This document shows, one piece after another, positions 46,653 through 58,233 of a DNA stretch of 64,000 nt. The position numbers and the translations under genes were made by a program. Source of the DNA: Mesocentrotus franciscanus (lineage: Eukaryota > Echinodermata > Echinoidea > Camarodonta > Strongylocentrotidae); NCBI GenBank assembly GCA_037976565.1, contig CP137667.1:27528923-27592922 (forward strand). Direction: 5' to 3'. The notes under the pieces were generated by a model. It was given only the letters and a program-made list of their open reading frames with translations, searched no databases and was not told the origin of the DNA. Each line of letters starts with the position of its first letter. The first letter of the stretch is position 1.

Positions 46653-47129
46653 TGTCTGAGACCTTCATGAGTGAGAGAGACCATTAGACAAAGATCAGAC
46701 GATGACAGAGACAAATCTTCACCAATCTCTTCCATTCGACTTCCCATATCTTTCTTCTTCTCTTTTGGCATGCAGATGACGTAGGTAACATTAATCGCGC
46801 CATACCTAACGATGGAAATCAAACCTTGTCACGTGATCCGACTTCCTGGTACTACTGAAAATGCCAAGAAATAAATACTACAGCTTGGATTATCGTTTGG
46901 CAGCTAGTGTTTACAGCATACAAATGAGGCGTTGGGTGACAGATGTGCTCTGACATTCGATAGTCGGAAAGTTGACGCCACACATAAGAAGACACAATAA
47001 GGGAAGACAAATTTCCAACCTGGGGTTTTGCTTTCCTATATCATCTAACATGGGGAGGGTGGGGCGGATCATATTAACAAAAATAAGAAGTAAATGCTAA
47101 AATTCAAAAATATTTTTTAAAATGGTCGG

Positions 47130-47220
47130 CGAGGGTAAGAAGATGGGGGAGGAGTGGAGAAGAAGGAGAAAAAAGAAGAAGACGACAACGAGATAAAAGA
47201 AGAAGCAGGCGAAGAAGAAA
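47130..47220 (+). repeat. GAAGAA-rich low-complexity tract
   Basis: GAGAAGAAGGAGAAAAAAGAAG and similar. The phenylalanine/leucine-rich minus-strand frame is its translation. Confidence 0.8.
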
Positions 47221-47565
47221 GATATAGACAATTTAAAAATAATTTTATTAAGGAAAATGTTTATAGAACTAAAAGGGCCGTAACGTTTCAAATTTGTTAA
47301 CAGCATTTTACAATTACGAAGGAAAAAAAAATGAACCTGTGACCCCATACCCTTTGTCGCGACGTTCCTTCCTTCAACCCAATATCATAACAAGTATAAT
47401 AACCTTATTTGCGTCTCAAGGCAAGATTAAACGCAAGAACCGCTCATTATAGTAGATGATATCATATCAAAGAAATTTTTTTTTGCACGGCTTATATATC
47501 GGCCTCTTCTGATGTTAAATTAATATTGTTTAGGTTTTTATGAAAACTCCTGAATTTCCATAATA

Positions 47566-48065
47566 NNNNNNNNNNNNNNNNNNNNNNNNNNNNNNNNNNN
47601 NNNNNNNNNNNNNNNNNNNNNNNNNNNNNNNNNNNNNNNNNNNNNNNNNNNNNNNNNNNNNNNNNNNNNNNNNNNNNNNNNNNNNNNNNNNNNNNNNNNN
47701 NNNNNNNNNNNNNNNNNNNNNNNNNNNNNNNNNNNNNNNNNNNNNNNNNNNNNNNNNNNNNNNNNNNNNNNNNNNNNNNNNNNNNNNNNNNNNNNNNNNN
47801 NNNNNNNNNNNNNNNNNNNNNNNNNNNNNNNNNNNNNNNNNNNNNNNNNNNNNNNNNNNNNNNNNNNNNNNNNNNNNNNNNNNNNNNNNNNNNNNNNNNN
47901 NNNNNNNNNNNNNNNNNNNNNNNNNNNNNNNNNNNNNNNNNNNNNNNNNNNNNNNNNNNNNNNNNNNNNNNNNNNNNNNNNNNNNNNNNNNNNNNNNNNN
48001 NNNNNNNNNNNNNNNNNNNNNNNNNNNNNNNNNNNNNNNNNNNNNNNNNNNNNNNNNNNNNNNNN
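47566..48065. other. Assembly gap, exactly 500 N
   Basis: A run of 500 N. Unlike the first gap, I see no repeated sequence on its two sides. Confidence 0.99.
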
Positions 48066-48470
48066 ATTGCGATGTACCGACATTACTACGAATTATTACC
48101 GTGATTACGTAACATGAGATGGCCCATACAGTATTGAAATAGGGGTTGATTCGATTTCAAAAAGTCTTCGCGATCTTGTTTGAAATAAAGCGCGAGCAAA
48201 TATCGCCAGTTTGAGCCGAAAATCACCCGAAAAATTCATTTCGACTCTTCACTCGTTTACATTTCATCTCTAATGAAAGATGCTGAGCTTTACACAGATT
48301 TAATTTAAAGAAAGTGGTGAGATGGGGCTTGACTATGCAGACATTAGAGAGCTCACGATGTCTTTCACATGGCTGATTCGCCCTCGCCTCCCGACCAGAT
48401 TCTGGTCTTTACACAAATATTTTACGTTGAGCGTGTGCGCTCACTCCTACTAATTCACCATGCATTCTCC

Positions 48471-49861
48471 TTAAAGGGCAAGTCCACTCCAAAAATAACT
48501 GACTTTCAATAAAAGCAGAAAAATCAGACAAACCAATCAAAAAAAGTTTGAGCAAAATCGGATAACTAATAAGAAAGTTACGAATTTTTGAAAAAGTATG
48601 TAAAACTATGGAACAATGAGAATCACAACACAAATACGTGCCTTCACGGTTGTTTCAACGCAAAGCATGCCGGGACAGATTTTGAGTACGGCAGTAGATT
48701 TTCACCTTCGCCGCGATCAGCTTTTATCCCGTCGAATCAACATCATAATCTTGTACAGGATGCGTTATTCTGCAGTGATTTTCTTTCATTCCAGTATCAT
48801 TTGTACAGTAAGAAACCAAAGTTTGTGATTGTGTATTGTTATGACGATCCTTCAAAAATAAAGCTGATAATACGAAGTAAAGTGGGCTAATGAGAGTGGG
48901 TTCCTTGGTATGAATATGTAGTCCCATATGTTCAAATGTGTGTGTGTGAAGTTTGGGTCGGTGGTTTGCCTTTTAAGCTGCTAAACATTCGTGTTTTAGG
49001 TCGAAGGATCGTCATAAAAATACATAATCACAGACTTTGGTTTATTACCGTACAAATGATACTGGAATGAAAGAAAATCACTGCAGAATAACGGATCCTG
49101 TACAAGATTATGATGTCATGTTGATTCGACAGGATAACAATCCCGTTGTTGGCAATGGAACAGCTGATCGCGGCGAAGGTGAAAATCTACTGCCGTACTC
49201 AAAATCTGTCCCGGCATGCTTTGCGTTGAAACAACCGTGAAGGCACGTATTGCCGAGATGGTTATCAGGTTGTGACGTCATGTCCTCACAACTTATCAAT
49301 TGCTTTATATAGTTTAATCCCATTAATTTCCCTTTTATCCCCAAAACTTGATTTCCCAATGCCTTTGCCCAGGTTATATGATTTGTATCATATTGCGTGC
49401 ATGACATTTCCCAAAAACTTTTATGAATTTTGAAGAATTGATACTATTTTCTGAATATTGTATTTCATAATTATTGATTTTTATATAAATAGTTTATCAA
49501 AATTCAATTTTTCATGATTTAACTGGACAAAAATTACTCTTTATTTGTGCATCCACAAAAAAACACATGACTAACAATCTAACTTGGATGCTGGTGTGAA
49601 GAAATAAGATTCTTAGGGTGAAAATAGGAAATTTATATTATCAATATAAAGAAAATAATTAGTGGATAGTGAGGACCATACGTCACAGACTCATGAGTGA
49701 GTTGCCAATTTGTGTAGTGATTTTCAAATTTTTCATGTCATTAAAAATTCATAACTTTCTTATTAGTTATCCGATTTTGCTCAAACTTTTTTTGATTGGT
49801 TTGTCTGATTTTTTTGGTTCTATTGAAAGTAAGTTATTTTTGGAGTGGACTTGGGCTTTAA
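48471..49861. mobile_element. 1.4-kb TTAA-flanked foldback element
   Basis: The ends TTAAAGGGCAAGTCCACTCC and GGAGTGGACTTGGGCTTTAA are inverted copies bounded by TTAA. Inner arms match over hundreds of bases: AAGCATGCCGGGACAGATTT, CCTTCGCCGCGATCAG and TTCATTCCAGTATCATTTGT recur inverted at 49037-49235. The right arm carries about 490 bp (49250-49740) not present in the left. An AGTTTGAGCAAAATCGGATA word is shared with the arms of family E. Confidence 0.85.
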
Positions 49862-50065
49862 GGTGTGTATCCGTGCGTAATTCTCTCGTACATATACCTA
49901 GTGTGTGAGCAGGCGCGCACATCGCTAAGGTGTACGAATTGAGAACGCTGCAGGCAGTGGACCCCCTCCTCCGCTTTCGCTCGTCCTTGCCGACATGCTA
50001 GATTATGCCCATGTACATGTTTGTAATGGATACGTAGCGGAACTGAGACTGGGAGTGTATTTTGG

Positions 50066-50601
50066 TTAAAGATACTATGTCCCTTTTGCAGCCAACATCA
50101 AATTATGTAGAACTTTGCAGGAATTATGAATATGTCATGTATGTCCTATCTTTGAAATTTAAACGTTATCAGTGTCCTAATATTCAAATTATGCAAGGAA
50201 ACCCGTTTACTTGCTAGACTTCACTGTCAGACACTATTGAGTGACTGACTGGCTTTTTCATCTTTGGTAATAACATACATAAAATGAGCTGTAAAGGGTA
50301 CATGAGCATTTGTCTACATCAATAACCCACTTCTTGTAATGGCCAAAATTAAACTGATTGAATCTTTGCGCAGCATAAAACGTACGACCATTCGGTACAA
50401 TGGTCTGAAAAATCAGACTATTACTTACTGGCTCTATAGCTCCTAAGTCGATTCGACAACTAATAGTCGTTATTTTCCCACTTAAAGACATTTTCAAGCC
50501 CCTTTTTTTAGGGAAGTTTTAAATTAGTATTGTCTTTCAAATGCCGTTGGAATTTAACGTTTTCATTTTTTTGGCCTGCAAATGGGACATAGTACCTTTA
50601 A
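50066..50601. mobile_element. TTAA-flanked inverted-repeat element (536 bp)
   Basis: TTAAAGATACTATGTCCCTT followed by TTGCAG on the left pairs with CTGCAAATGGGACATAGTAC followed by CTTTAA on the right. AATTTAAACGTTATCA-type words are mirrored inside. Open frames within it are not genes. Confidence 0.8.
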
Positions 50602-51371
50602 GGGATAGGAATCTTGTTTGGTGATATTTCTACGAAAAGTAAGTCGCCTACGTCCAGTTTTTGAAGAAAGAGGTTACTAAATAGCAACCCATCAACCACA
50701 CTGTAAACACTTCATAGAAATGTTTTCTCTAAATGTTTCAAAAAATGTTTTACACGCATACAGTTTAAAATGTCCCCTTTATGTTCAATGCGAAATATCA
50801 AGTAGTGAAATTGAGCCGGAATAAGTTAGTTTCCTGTCAAAACAGTCCCCTTTCTCTACATCCTGCACCAATTATAACACCTTTCACTAAGTGAAAGAGA
50901 ATTGCCCTGAACACTAAAAGTTGGAGAACCGGAAATTTTAATTTAACTAATGCATTTTTGTTAAGCTTTGAAATGGCATTTCAGCACGTAACATGCATTT
51001 TAATACACTCAATTATCGAGTAATGAAGTTCAGCCTTTATTTCATCCGATTCCACGTCCAAAAAATTCACTTCATCCACAACTAATATAACATCTTTAAA
51101 TAAAGCGGAAGAGGAATACCTTGGAGTTTCAATGTTGACGAAACGTTAGCGTCATTTGAGACGGAGCACCCCTCAGGTCTGTAGCTGAAGTAAGCACACG
51201 AACAAAGACGCCCTCGATAAATTGCTTTCACCTGCGGTAAGAATGGATACAGAATGACAAAAATTACAACAACGCCTCCACGTCTAAGGGATTGATGTGC
51301 TACGCCATGGGGATTATACTTGCTGCAAGTGCTCCAAGTGGGAATAAAGGAACACCAGTCTAGAGTTCCCC
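50602..51371. other. No gene recognised
   Basis: AT-rich unassigned sequence. Confidence 0.5.
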
Positions 51372-51606
51372 AAGTTCTTTAACTCCTCGGTTGCTTCCTT
51401 CGCCTCTCTGCACGGTAGCTCGTCTGCCAGACGCGCAATTTTGCACACTTAATACGCACCACTTGACAGAAGGATTGCTATGTGCAACACGACGGCTTTG
51501 CAAAATTATCAATTTCCGGTCTCGATAAGCGCCGTGTTTTAAAATGATCTTGCACTGGAAGAAGTTAAATAATCTTAAAACATTTGGTGTATCTATCCCA
51601 TGATAA
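51372..51606 (+). repeat. Diverged dispersed repeat, partner of 45026-45270
   Basis: CTCTGCACGGTAGCTCGTCT, AGAAGGATTGCTATGTGCAA and TTAAATAATCTTAAAACATT align to the copy 6.3 kb upstream. Neither copy keeps an open frame across the aligned part, so this is probably an old mobile or segmental repeat. Confidence 0.8.
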
Positions 51607-52994
51607 GTACTATGGCACAGTGTTATTATTTATGTGACATATGAAGAGTAAACCGTTTAGCGTGGTGTGTAGCATTTGTCTATTTTGATGATATAATTTG
51701 TTAGGCAAGTCATCTCGCCCCATGTCTGGAATGCCTCCCATTTATATTATTCTACCTCTTCTTATTTGCTTTCTTTTGATTCCACGTGTTCTTTCTATGT
51801 GGGGGAGTGAGTGTCGACAGAACTGGGGAGTGAGGGTCGACAGAACTGGAAGGATGAAAATCATATTTTCTTAGTGGTTAAAAATGTGCTTTCACATGAC
51901 AAACACTAGCGTGACATATACAAAGTGAAAACTTATCAAACCTCAAACACCAATTATTATGACAACATATTTCACAATCACAGTTTATTTAAAGATCATG
52001 GAAAAACAATTCATTTGACACTGGCAAAACACAGGCTGTATTTCTATTAAGGGCCATTGCCCATTAGCACAACGTGAAGACCCCAAATCAAGTTTCTTAT
52101 TTATTCCTTTTGAACATTTTGATCAAAGAGTCTGTCGGAAGTGAAATAAAATAGATGAATTATATATCAACGGAAAGCTTATAAAGCCCTAGATTACAAT
52201 AATATCAATTAAATGCTTGTTTCAGTGTCTGTCAGAGGAGTAAAAGCTTTCTGAAAACTCGAAATCTAAAGCTTTGAAAATCGGAATTTGTTGACCAAAA
52301 ACCTAGCTATTGATTTGATGACATCATGATATGTGGAGTACGCATATTCATAATGACTTTGCATTTATTAAGCACGGCTCATCGCCTTAGCTATATAGAC
52401 GAGCCGATCGGGTCCCCATGTTATATCGTCACCGTAACTGCGGCAAATTTGACCCCTGTTGACCCGTAATTTGGAGGGGCGGAGAATGAGGTTTTAATTT
52501 GCTTTTGTGCAATAATGTAAGGGAAATAATTTGTATTCCTTTATATTTGTATTCTATATTCATTCAGCTTTCCATTGATATAAAATTGTATTTTCATCTG
52601 GCATTACTCCCTACAAATGAATATTAAGCTCGTCTCGAAGACAGTGCGACTGAACAACATATTCCACATCAAATTGCAGGAACGACGACCGCATAGTTTT
52701 TCGGGAAATCAATTTCAATACCCATTGCATATCCCTAAGAAACCATGTTCACATAATTATTAGAACATAGCACATACTTGTAGTGTTCACACATTTCGAT
52801 GGGCGATGGACAAGGCTACTGAAATTGCCTTAGGATGATTTTTCGAAAGTCTTTGCGATCGTGTTAGATCTTGTGGAACTGAAAAGACCACCACAAAAAT
52901 GTCATTGGACATTGGGAAACACTAGCATTACTATCTGATCATAAATAAAAGCCAAAGGACAACGCTAAAATCATACGCACGACCTGAACGTTCA
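51607..52994. other. No gene recognised
   Basis: Contains a near-tandem GAGTGAGKGTCGACAGAACTGG pair at about 51806-51850, in pieces. The stretch 52795-52890 resembles 58970-59045 (GGCTAYYGAAATTGCCTYAGG). No coding motif. Confidence 0.5.
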
Positions 52995-53145
52995 GGGATC
53001 AGTCACACAAAGCCTTTTTTTTAATGACAAATGACAAAAATCAGTGACAAATCTGCCGATAACCAATCAGAAGCAAGGATTTCAATAGCTTATAAAAAAA
53101 ACTGTCATTTGTCACTGATGTCAAGTTTTGTGAAATGGGGCCCAG
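52995..53145. mobile_element. Hairpin MITE (family B-like)
   Basis: TCACACAAAGCC on the left and CAAGTTTTGTGAAATGGGGCC on the right, with AATGACAAATGACAAAAATC mirrored by CTGTCATTTGTCACTGATG. The interior keeps AACCAATCAGAAGCAAGGAT and TTCAATAGCTTATAA. Confidence 0.75.
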
Positions 53146-53689
53146 GACTTTCAGATCTACCGGAGATCGTTACGTCTTCAGGGGATAGTGCATCTAATCA
53201 AATCAGCTATCGGTCTCATCGAATTTTCATCAAACCTCAGTATTCTTACGATCAATCGCAGGGAACATGATACGACGAAATCGACCCGCCTGTATACGGC
53301 TCGGCAATTCACCGTTATCGATTGAAATTAACGATCATTACGTGACAAAATGCAAATGCGATCCAGATCGGTGGTGTGGTTCACCATTTATCGCTGCGCA
53401 TGCGTGGAATAGCCTAGTACCTGGAAATCAAGGGAAATAGTCAGGCTAAACCGATTCAGTGAATTACTCGGATAAAGGGGTGAAATTAAGAGAGGACCAG
53501 CAAGCCTGTAACGATTTTTTCCTTTAGAAGAATGGCAAACCGACCCAAATGAGAAAGAATCTTGAATGAAAATAATGGAGAGCAGGAGAAATGAGGAGCT
53601 TGTTTGTTACATTCCATTGGGATACTGGAATGATGAAGGGTTGTAGGGAGCTCATGTCGGGATTCATTCTCAGTGACACCCCAGTGACG

Positions 53690-53875
53690 CCATGAAAGAG
53701 AAGGAGAGAGAGTGAGAGAGAAAAGGAGAGGATAAAAGAGAAATAAAGAGAGAAAGTGGAAAAAGAGAAGATTATGGAGAGAAAGTGACAGACAGAGAGA
53801 GGGGGATAGAGAGAGAAAGAAGAGAAACAGAGGTGAGGGAGAGAGATAGAGAGAGAGAGAGAGTGTGGAGGCTAA
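53690..53875 (+). repeat. GA-rich microsatellite
   Basis: Imperfect GAGAGA and AGAGAAA tracts. Minus-strand serine/leucine-rich frames are translations of it. Confidence 0.9.
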
Positions 53876-54388
53876 GGGTGTCTCCAAAAGTACAGTTCGA
53901 TGACAACAAGTAGTTGAGGGACGTATTGGAGTTCGAAAGCACTCGATAGTGGAATTGGAACAGTTCAAAACACGAAATGCACATGCACACCGATTTTATC
54001 TCTTTCATACGGACCAATAATTGAAAAGTAAACTTGAAACGACCATTATGTATCTACGCTAACCCCGAAATTCTAATATTCACATTTCCCTTATTATAGA
54101 AATCGTGGTCACTATTTGATTCGCAGAGGAAGTGGATTTACAAAAACGCACTTATTTGTAACTCTAATCAGCAAGACAAGCGTCGCAGTAAACATGATCA
54201 TCATATGAACTAGGTGATTAGACGGTGATTGACAGATGAATGTTTTCTTTTTTATTAGTGATTGACATTTCAAAGCTCAATAAAACACACTTCCTATAAA
54301 TATTTACGAAACAACCCAGTCGACATTTCACCTAGTTATTGGATGTAACATTATCTTTTTGTGGTTGGTTGCCAATTTTTTACGCCTC

Positions 54389-54986
54389 AATACACCCTTT
54401 CACGGTTAAGGCCGCCATATTAATTTGCGAGTAAACATCGCGTCGTCAATGTTTTCAGATGCGCATGAGTTGTTGCGTCACTGCGTGCGCTGTGCGCTCA
54501 AGTCAAATTGACATGGGCGCCATTATAAAGGCATCGTTTAACAATGTTAAATCTGAGATGCACGGCCCTACCTGTTATCAGTGTCTGTGATATGGTGTAA
54601 TATCGAAGCCCTAAAAAAATTGCGCTTCAAAATGATCAAGTGCCTCAAAAAAGTAAAAATCTTTGAGTGACCAGTTTTACCATACTCGTTTTCCCCAATA
54701 GACTGTAGTGTTATGAAAACCGTTAGGAAAACGCAAAATTTGGTTTCGATTTCCGATCATAAATATCTTGATAATCAGACAGGCGATCGGCTTGTAAAAG
54801 CCATGGGGTTCCTGACTGACCTAAAGGTTTATAATTATGATTGCAGCATGAACCTAATCCAGGATTTTGTTTCAGAATCTGAGACAAAGTTACGGATCCC
54901 ATTAAATTACGAGTAAACAAAAAAAATGTTTACTCGTAATTTAATGTCAGCGCATGCGCACTCTTGTAACCGTGAAAGGGTGTATT
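54389..54986. mobile_element. Inverted-repeat element with AATACACCCTTTCACGGTTA ends, carrying a nested insert
   Basis: AATACACCCTTTCACGGTTA at 54389 pairs with TAACCGTGAAAGGGTGTATT at 54967. Family F copy 2 lies inside it, followed by a perfect stem (TTAAATTACGAGTAAACA, then TGTTTACTCGTAATTTAA) at 54902-54945. Confidence 0.85.
54525..54904 (+). mobile_element. ~375-bp dispersed repeat (family F), copy 2
   Basis: It runs from TAAAGGCATCGTTTAACAAT to GTTACGGATCCCATTAA and is inserted inside another inverted-repeat element (54389-54986). An open frame from 54713 to 54916 simply reads through the repeat. Confidence 0.85.
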
Positions 54987-55937
54987 CAAAGCTCGATATC
55001 GATATTACTACAATTAAGAAATAAAACATTCGATATTTCTGCTCGTATTTTGTTTCTAGGTTTCATGGTTAGTGAACGTTAACATTCTCTGTTGTAAGTG
55101 TCTGACATTTCAATTCTTGGCGCGATAAAAAACACAATCTTCCTAAATATATTGGAGAAACAAGCATTCAACCTTTTCCTTGACTTTGCTCTCGGTTATT
55201 AGACGATTCTCCTTGTAGGTGAATGACAATTTCAATCTCGCTTCATATACAGCGTAGTAAACACATAATCTGCCTGTAAATACTTACGAAACAACATTCA
55301 ACATTTTCTTTTCGAGTTCGCCCGATCTTGAATTCGACCAATCTCAAGTTCCACCAATCCAAACTTGAACCCGTGTGTCGAGAAGCTGAGGGGGAGGGGG
55401 GTCGATAATAGGGCGCCACCCGAGATCATCGTCCAGATCACTAACGCTTCAATTCTCATCTCTACCGTCGGTATTTTGCATTTGGTGCATTAGGTTTTTG
55501 GATGTGAATTCCCTTTTGTGGTTGATTGACAATTCAAAGCTCGATATCAATATTTAGACATTCTCACTATAAGTATTTACGAAACAAACATTCAATATTT
55601 TATAGTTGTTGAACGCTAACATTCTTTTTTTGTAAGTGATTGACATTTCAAAGCTCGCTACATAATATACATGATACAGTTAACACACCCTGATTGTACA
55701 TATTTGCAAAACACACCATCAAACATTTTCTGTCGAGTTCGACTCATCATAAATTCGACCAATCTTGAATTCGACACTTCTCAAGTTCGACCAATCCAAC
55801 TTGAGCTTCAGCGACTTGATGAGACGAGATCGATAAAGGTCACGACCCGAGTATAGATCGTCGTCCCGATCAATAACGCTTTAACTCTCATTTGTCTGAA
55901 GGTTGTTTTTTTAAGAAAAACTTTCCCGGAAAATTCC

Positions 55938-56330
55938 TTAAAGGCATCGTTTAACAATGTTAAATCTTAGATGCACGGCCCTACGTGTTATCAATGTTTG
56001 TGACGTGGTGTAATATTGAAGCCCTAAACAAAAAATAGCGCTTCAAAATGATCAAGAAGTGCCTCAAAAAAGTAAAAATCTTTGAGTGACCGGTTTTACC
56101 ACATTCGTTTTCCCCAACAGACTGTAGTGTTATGAAAACCGTTAGGAAAACGCAAAATTTGGTTTAGATTTCCAATCATAAATAACTTGATAATCAGACA
56201 GGCGATCGGCTTGTAAAAGTCATGGGGTTCCTGACTGACCTAAAAGGTTTATAATTATCATTGCAGCATGAGCTAAATCCAGGATTTTGTTTCAGAATCT
56301 GAGACAAAGTTACCAGATCCTTTTATTGGT
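55938..56330 (+). mobile_element. ~375-bp dispersed repeat (family F), copy 3
   Basis: It starts TTAAAGGCATCGTTTAAC and ends near GTTACCAGATCCTTTTA. Its middle matches the other two copies closely, including GGTTCCTGACTGACCTAAA. Confidence 0.85.
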
Positions 56331-56369
56331 GACCCTGGGGTTGCGGTGACTGACATCTTCGCGATTATG

Positions 56370-56476
56370 CCTCGGTCACACGAAGAAAACCAACACCAGA
56401 CCAAATACAGACCGAGCATGAACAGTTAATATCCGCCTCTGGTAAAAAAAACAGTCGGTTTGCCGGTGTGACTGCC
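56370..56476. mobile_element. Inverted-repeat element with CGGTGTGAC ends, copy 2
   Basis: CCTCGGTCACACGAAGAAAA and AACCAACACCAGACCAAATA on the left, GCCGGTGTGACTGCCG on the right. It is shorter than the copy at 44214. Confidence 0.6.
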
Positions 56477-56574
56477 GTATTACCGATTTATATCGATATT
56501 TTTTACCAAAATATCACGTGATCTTAAATCAATGCATATAAACCAGTAAAACCAGTAAAACCTGTTGCACACAA

Positions 56575-56870
56575 GGCGTATTTCTATTACGCCATATAAA
56601 CGTGAACAGGAAATTGATTCAATCTTCCTGACAATGACATTCACCGCACACAATGATGTATATATGGGACTACATTCACATTTGGCGGGTAAGTCTAGGC
56701 AAAAATTTGCAGCTTTTTTTCGTCATATCTCGAATATGAGGGCGCTTTTAATAGAGCATTTTGTGACAGGAGACATTACTTCTCTGATATTCTGCCAAAC
56801 TGACATGAATGAACTGAAAAAACAGACAACTTATTTTACTTTTTACGAGAACTCAACTGTCTCGTAAAAC
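56575..56870 (-). repeat. Dispersed repeat family G, copy 4
   Basis: In reverse complement it contains CATGTCAGTTTGGCAGAATA, GCGCCCTCATATTCGAGATA and ATGTAGTCCCATATATAC. It lies just downstream of family F copy 3, as copy 1 lies next to family F copy 1. Confidence 0.65.
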
Positions 56871-58233
56871 CTTGCTATATGGCCGCTACCTAAGGGAAAA
56901 GCGTAAGTGCACAAGTTAATGGAGTTTTATGGGCTTTAGGGCTGGCCTGGGGGTAATAAAGGTTCGCATATAATGACATTTTACTCGAATAAGTCTTACT
57001 TAAGAGAGGTCAATGCTTTTCAATAGGCAGCGCTGTCGGATTTAATGTTAATGAGAGATGGGGAGGGGGGGCCCGTGCCTCTCCCAGAAACCAATATGGC
57101 ATAGCTGAACTATCTAACTCCCAATCCCCCTTTTGCAACACAATTTTCGAAATACTGTGCCCCGTCTATTATAAATATCCTGATCCCCCTGGTTGGTCGT
57201 GCATGTATATCGACAAGACTTTTATCGCTTTATTGACAATCTTTTACGGAAATATTCCACAAAGCAATGCTCCTCGGGAGAAACGAAGTGAAGAACATCA
57301 ATCAGGATCGGTTGCTCAAAACAGCTTTGAGAAAAGTCGTAAGCATCCACTTTTCCGGCTAAAAGCTTATTTTATGTAATTTAATGAACATGAGAAAACA
57401 CAAGACAAGAAGCTATTATGTCTCCATATGCCAGTGCATTGATGATACTCCAGAAAAACGATGTTTTTAACCATACTCCATGCAGAGGTTGCAAAGTATA
57501 TGAATGCATTAAATGAAGTACGGTGAACGATATTGTAGGTTTTATTACGAATGATACGAATATTCCTTTTGGACATTGATGTTGCAGACGCGCGCGATTG
57601 GGAAGTCAATAAAAGTTGGTGATTTGGGAGATCAATTAAAGTATGGGTAAAACTGAAGATATTTTCCGTGATTTCACTGTTTTTATTATAATTTTCTTGT
57701 GTTGCTGTATAAGGTGCTGGAAATGATAATTTCAACAAAGTAAAATCATCCCTTCGTAATAATATGAAGTGAAGTGCTAAATAATACGTCTAAATAGCAT
57801 TTCTTTAGATTTTGTAACATTTTCAATAATTCCTCTTTTTCAAAACACTTAATATATCAGAAAAAGACGGGACGAAGAACATCTCTTAGCGAATCAGTGA
57901 TCAAAAGCTTTCAATTTCCTCCTGTTACATTGGTCACTACTGAAGCCTCATATAGTTTCGTTCAGAAATGACGCGGCAAAACTGCGGCGTTTTTGTTTTT
58001 TGTTTTGTTACGTTGACTTAAAGTGCAATACGTTTCTGTATCTTATAACACAGAGCTTAGTGAATACACACAGGACCTTTGTTGCGCGAAGTTGCCATGT
58101 ACGTACATGTTTACAACAAAACAAAAACGGGTTTTTAATAATTTTTTGGCCGGTTTACCACGTCAAATCTGAACGAGCCTTTAAGTGTGTCAACTGATTT
58201 CCCGACATATCAAAATATGTTCAAGCAGTATTT
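56871..58233. other. No gene recognised
   Basis: AT-rich with a G run near 57062-57069. The 123-codon minus-strand frame at 57367-57738 has no recognisable motif or sensible composition. Confidence 0.5.

Larger units (their letters stand above)
54255..55900 (+). repeat. Degenerate tandem array with ~420-bp and ~115-bp periods, interrupted by insertions
   Basis: The subunit GTAAGTGATTGACATTTCAA followed by AGCTCGATAT ... TAAATATTTACGAAACAA ... CATTCAACATTTTCT recurs near 54260, 55100, 55215, 55525 and 55637. A larger unit adds TTCGACCAATCTCAAGTTC (55336 and 55760, offset about 424). The array is broken by the inverted-repeat element 54389-54986. Confidence 0.7.

Noticed and set aside
47538..48083. 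Long open frame across the second gap
   Set aside because: It consists almost wholly of N.
57367..57738. 123-codon minus-strand frame
   Set aside because: No motif, AT-driven composition.
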